Source of the DNA: CAZVEE01 sp964625525
Lineage (GTDB): Bacteria > Pseudomonadota > Alphaproteobacteria > JAJFIK01
Assembly (NCBI GenBank): GCA_964625525.1
Contig: CAZVEE010000117.1
Coordinates: 1-8,257, forward strand
Direction: 5' to 3'
DNA: 8,257 nucleotides
A model generated the notes under the pieces. That model ran no database searches, had not been told where the DNA came from, and saw only the letters and a program-made list of their open reading frames with translations. Positions 6,846 to 8,257 of this stretch are shown here, in pieces (the first letter of the stretch is position 1; each line of letters starts with the position of its first letter). The translations under genes were made by a program, and so were the position numbers.

Positions 6846-7442
6846 TCAGTGCTCGCTTATGGTTGCCGGCGCCCGCCCCATGGCGGCACGCAACGCGTCC
6901 ACCCGGTCCTGGCCCCAGAACTTTTGTCCCTCATAGACAAAAAAGGGCACGCCGATAACACCGTCCTGCGCCGCATGGGCGGCTGCATCCCGGCATTCCC
7001 CCTGCAAGGCCGCATCGTCCATGGCTGCAACCGTGAGCTCGGGCGACAGGCCCGCCTCTTGGGCTGCTCGTGCGATCACCGCGCTGTCGCCCAGATCCTC
7101 GCCCCGCGTCCAGCGCGCCCGATAGGCCGCGTGCAGAAAGGCCAGATCCCGTCCTTCGCCACGGGCATACCAAAAGGCGGCATTCGGACGAATCCAGTCC
7201 GTATCGAACGGCGTGGCGATTTGCGGATGCAAGCCCAATGTCGCCGCCACCCGCGCCACATCCTCAATGATATAGGCCAGACGCTTGGCATTGGGCGCAT
7301 CGGGCCCTTGCGGCGTCAGCCCTTCCGGCACGCCGCTCATGGGGATCGCGTCCAGGGGAACCGGATCGCGGGCCAGCCGCTCAATGGCCAGCCAGGAATA
7401 GGGGCTGCGCAGATGACAGTAGAGACGCACAGGTGTGGTCAT
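6846..7442 (-). CDS. 2-hydroxychromene-2-carboxylate isomerase family (DsbA/GST-kappa fold) protein
   Basis: A 198-residue thioredoxin-fold protein of the DsbA/GST-kappa group. The N-terminus RLYCHLRSPYSWLA (6-19) has the family Ser (about S13) in place of a CxxC redox pair, so a disulfide oxidoreductase is unlikely. GVIGVPFF (161-168) carries the cis-proline (P166), and the end FWGQDRVDAL (176-185) is characteristic of the isomerase family. Characterised members perform a glutathione-dependent isomerisation in naphthalene degradation. No aromatic-degradation genes are visible here, so the true substrate may differ. The ATG at 7440-7442 is chosen for its strong GGAGGA (7449-7454) six bases upstream; a TTG at 7463 would overlap the antiporter gene and has no such site. 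It lies between the Kef-like and DUF427 genes in one apparent operon. Confidence 0.88.
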   Translation of the reverse strand: MTTPVRLYCHLRSPYSWLAIERLARDPVPLDAIPMSGVPEGLTPQGPDAPNAKRLAYIIEDVARVAATLGLHPQIATPFDTDWIRPNAAFWYARGEGRDLAFLHAAYRARWTRGEDLGDSAVIARAAQEAGLSPELTVAAMDDAALQGECRDAAAHAAQDGVIGVPFFVYEGQKFWGQDRVDALRAAMGRAPATISEH

Positions 7443-7448
7443 TAGGCG

Positions 7449-7454
7449 TCCTCC
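7449..7454 (-). promoter_or_regulatory. Ribosome binding site deciding the isomerase-like start
   Basis: GGAGGA on the minus strand sits six bases ahead of the ATG at 7442, within the 17-bp gap after the antiporter stop. It favours this start over the upstream TTG at 7463, which would lengthen the protein by seven residues and overlap the preceding gene. Confidence 0.7.
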
Positions 7455-7459
7455 AACGC

Positions 7460-8257
7460 TCAAGGTGGCGGATCTGTGTCTTTGCGCAAGGCATCTTGCG
7501 TGGCGTCCACGGTCACACCGGGCATGGCCGGCCAGTCGGCGACATTCTTGTACTGCTCCTTGCGACTGCGCTCGATCAGGGCTGCCACCCGGTCGCGGCT
7601 CGTGCCCACCGTGCGGAGCACCAGGCCCGCGAGCTGCAAGCTTGTCTCCAGAGTCTCCAGCACCACGAAATCCGCGCCCAGCGTTTCCAGTTCTTCCGCA
7701 TGGGCTGCATCGCGCGCCCGGGCAATAATGGGCAGGGTGCCGCGAATGGACTCCAAGGTCTGGACCGCCAGATTGGTGGCGTGGCGGGAATCGAGTGTCA
7801 CCAAAACGGCGGCGGCGCGTTCCGCGCCCACACGCATGAACACTTCCGCCCGGGTCGCGTCACCGAAATAGGCAGGTTCCTTGCGCTGGCGCACCTGATC
7901 GACGCGCGTGGCATCCAGATCGAGTGCCACATAGGAGATGTTTTGCGCGCGCAACAACTCGCCCACCATCTGTCCCACGCGCCCGAACCCGGCGATGATC
8001 ACGTGGCCGTAGAGATCGTCCGCTTCCGCCGGCTCGGGCCCCAGCCGCCGCTCTCGTGGCTGGAAGCGACGCGCGGCGAGTTCTCCCAGAACCGCCAACC
8101 CCGGCGTGATCATCATCGACAGGCTCGCCGTGATGATCATGAACTGGCTCACATCCGCGCCCAGAAGATCCGCGCGGGTCGCCTTATCCAAGATCACGAA
8201 CGCGAACTCCCAGCCACTCGACAGCAAGAGCCCCGCCCTGATGGACCCGACCCAATT
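7460..8257 (-). CDS. Monovalent cation:proton antiporter-2 family protein, KefB/KefC-like (N-terminus beyond window)
   Basis: C-terminal 265 residues of a CPA2-type transporter; the frame is open to the window end. The first residues (RAGLLLSSGWEFAFVIL, window residues 7-23) match the conserved membrane block of KefB/KefC, where SQGGEFAF is more usual. A last transmembrane helix (about 39-60, ITASLSMMITPGLAVLG) follows. A cytoplasmic RCK/TrkA-N domain begins at about 84: Rossmann motif GFGRVG (90-95), acidic end of the second strand DLD (113-115) and the typical FGDATR (131-136). RCK domains gate ion flux in response to nucleotide or other ligands; in KefB/KefC, glutathione and its adducts control potassium efflux. 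Which ion this one moves cannot be told. No TrkA-C domain follows; the end is a short charged tail. First gene seen of the minus-strand unit; its promoter lies outside the window. Confidence 0.92.
   Translation of the reverse strand, partial: NWVGSIRAGLLLSSGWEFAFVILDKATRADLLGADVSQFMIITASLSMMITPGLAVLGELAARRFQPRERRLGPEPAEADDLYGHVIIAGFGRVGQMVGELLRAQNISYVALDLDATRVDQVRQRKEPAYFGDATRAEVFMRVGAERAAAVLVTLDSRHATNLAVQTLESIRGTLPIIARARDAAHAEELETLGADFVVLETLETSLQLAGLVLRTVGTSRDRVAALIERSRKEQYKNVADWPAMPGVTVDATQDALRKDTDPPP

Noticed and set aside
6846..7442. DsbA-type disulfide oxidoreductase as the identity of the thioredoxin-fold protein
   Set aside because: There is no CxxC at the active-site position; the SPYSW motif and the GQDR end fit the HCCA isomerase/GST-kappa branch instead.

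Overview
The window is ordinary protein-coding chromosome from a GC-rich bacterium, most likely an alphaproteobacterium. The best evidence is the UvrB C-terminal third, whose inter-domain linker (EQDHVTVDAG...) and tail after the UVR motif (DDPYARQSDVQDR) have the form usual in alphaproteobacterial UvrB. The general gene set (N-formylglutamate amidohydrolase family, DUF427, DUF3995) fits that assignment. I cannot name a genus. I see no tRNA, rRNA, CRISPR array, insertion sequence, integrase or phage gene.

Layout. (1) 1-1928, plus strand: uvrB, missing its N-terminus to the window edge. (2) 1944-3923, minus strand, convergent with uvrB across 15 bp: one 659-residue protein that joins an N-formylglutamate amidohydrolase domain to a GCS2-type carboxylate-amine ligase domain. 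(3) 3924-4385: the only long non-coding stretch, a 462-bp divergent intergenic region. It holds a candidate minus-strand promoter (4147-4175) with a regularly spaced AACCG/CGGTT array just downstream of it (4115-4143). (4) 4386-6243, plus strand: a tight three-gene unit of a small acidic exported protein of unknown function, a patatin-like lipid hydrolase (1-bp stop/start overlap) and a four-helix DUF3995 membrane protein (11-bp gap). (5) 6265-8257, minus strand, convergent with the previous unit across 21 bp: a second three-gene unit, transcribed in the order KefB/C-like cation:proton antiporter (cut by the window end), DsbA/GST-kappa-like 2-hydroxychromene-2-carboxylate isomerase homologue, DUF427 protein.

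How the genes work together. uvrB is a housekeeping repair gene and probably unrelated to its neighbours. The patatin unit looks like an envelope or lipid module, with exported, lipolytic and membrane components. The antiporter unit pairs a Kef-type transporter, a class known for glutathione control, with a homologue of a glutathione-dependent isomerase. The fusion gene carries a ligase domain of the glutamate-cysteine ligase 2 superfamily. A common thiol or gamma-glutamyl theme is possible but is only inference.

The most noteworthy items are the amidohydrolase-ligase fusion and the operator-like array at its probable promoter. I found nothing that clearly amounts to a new defence, mobile or RNA-based system.
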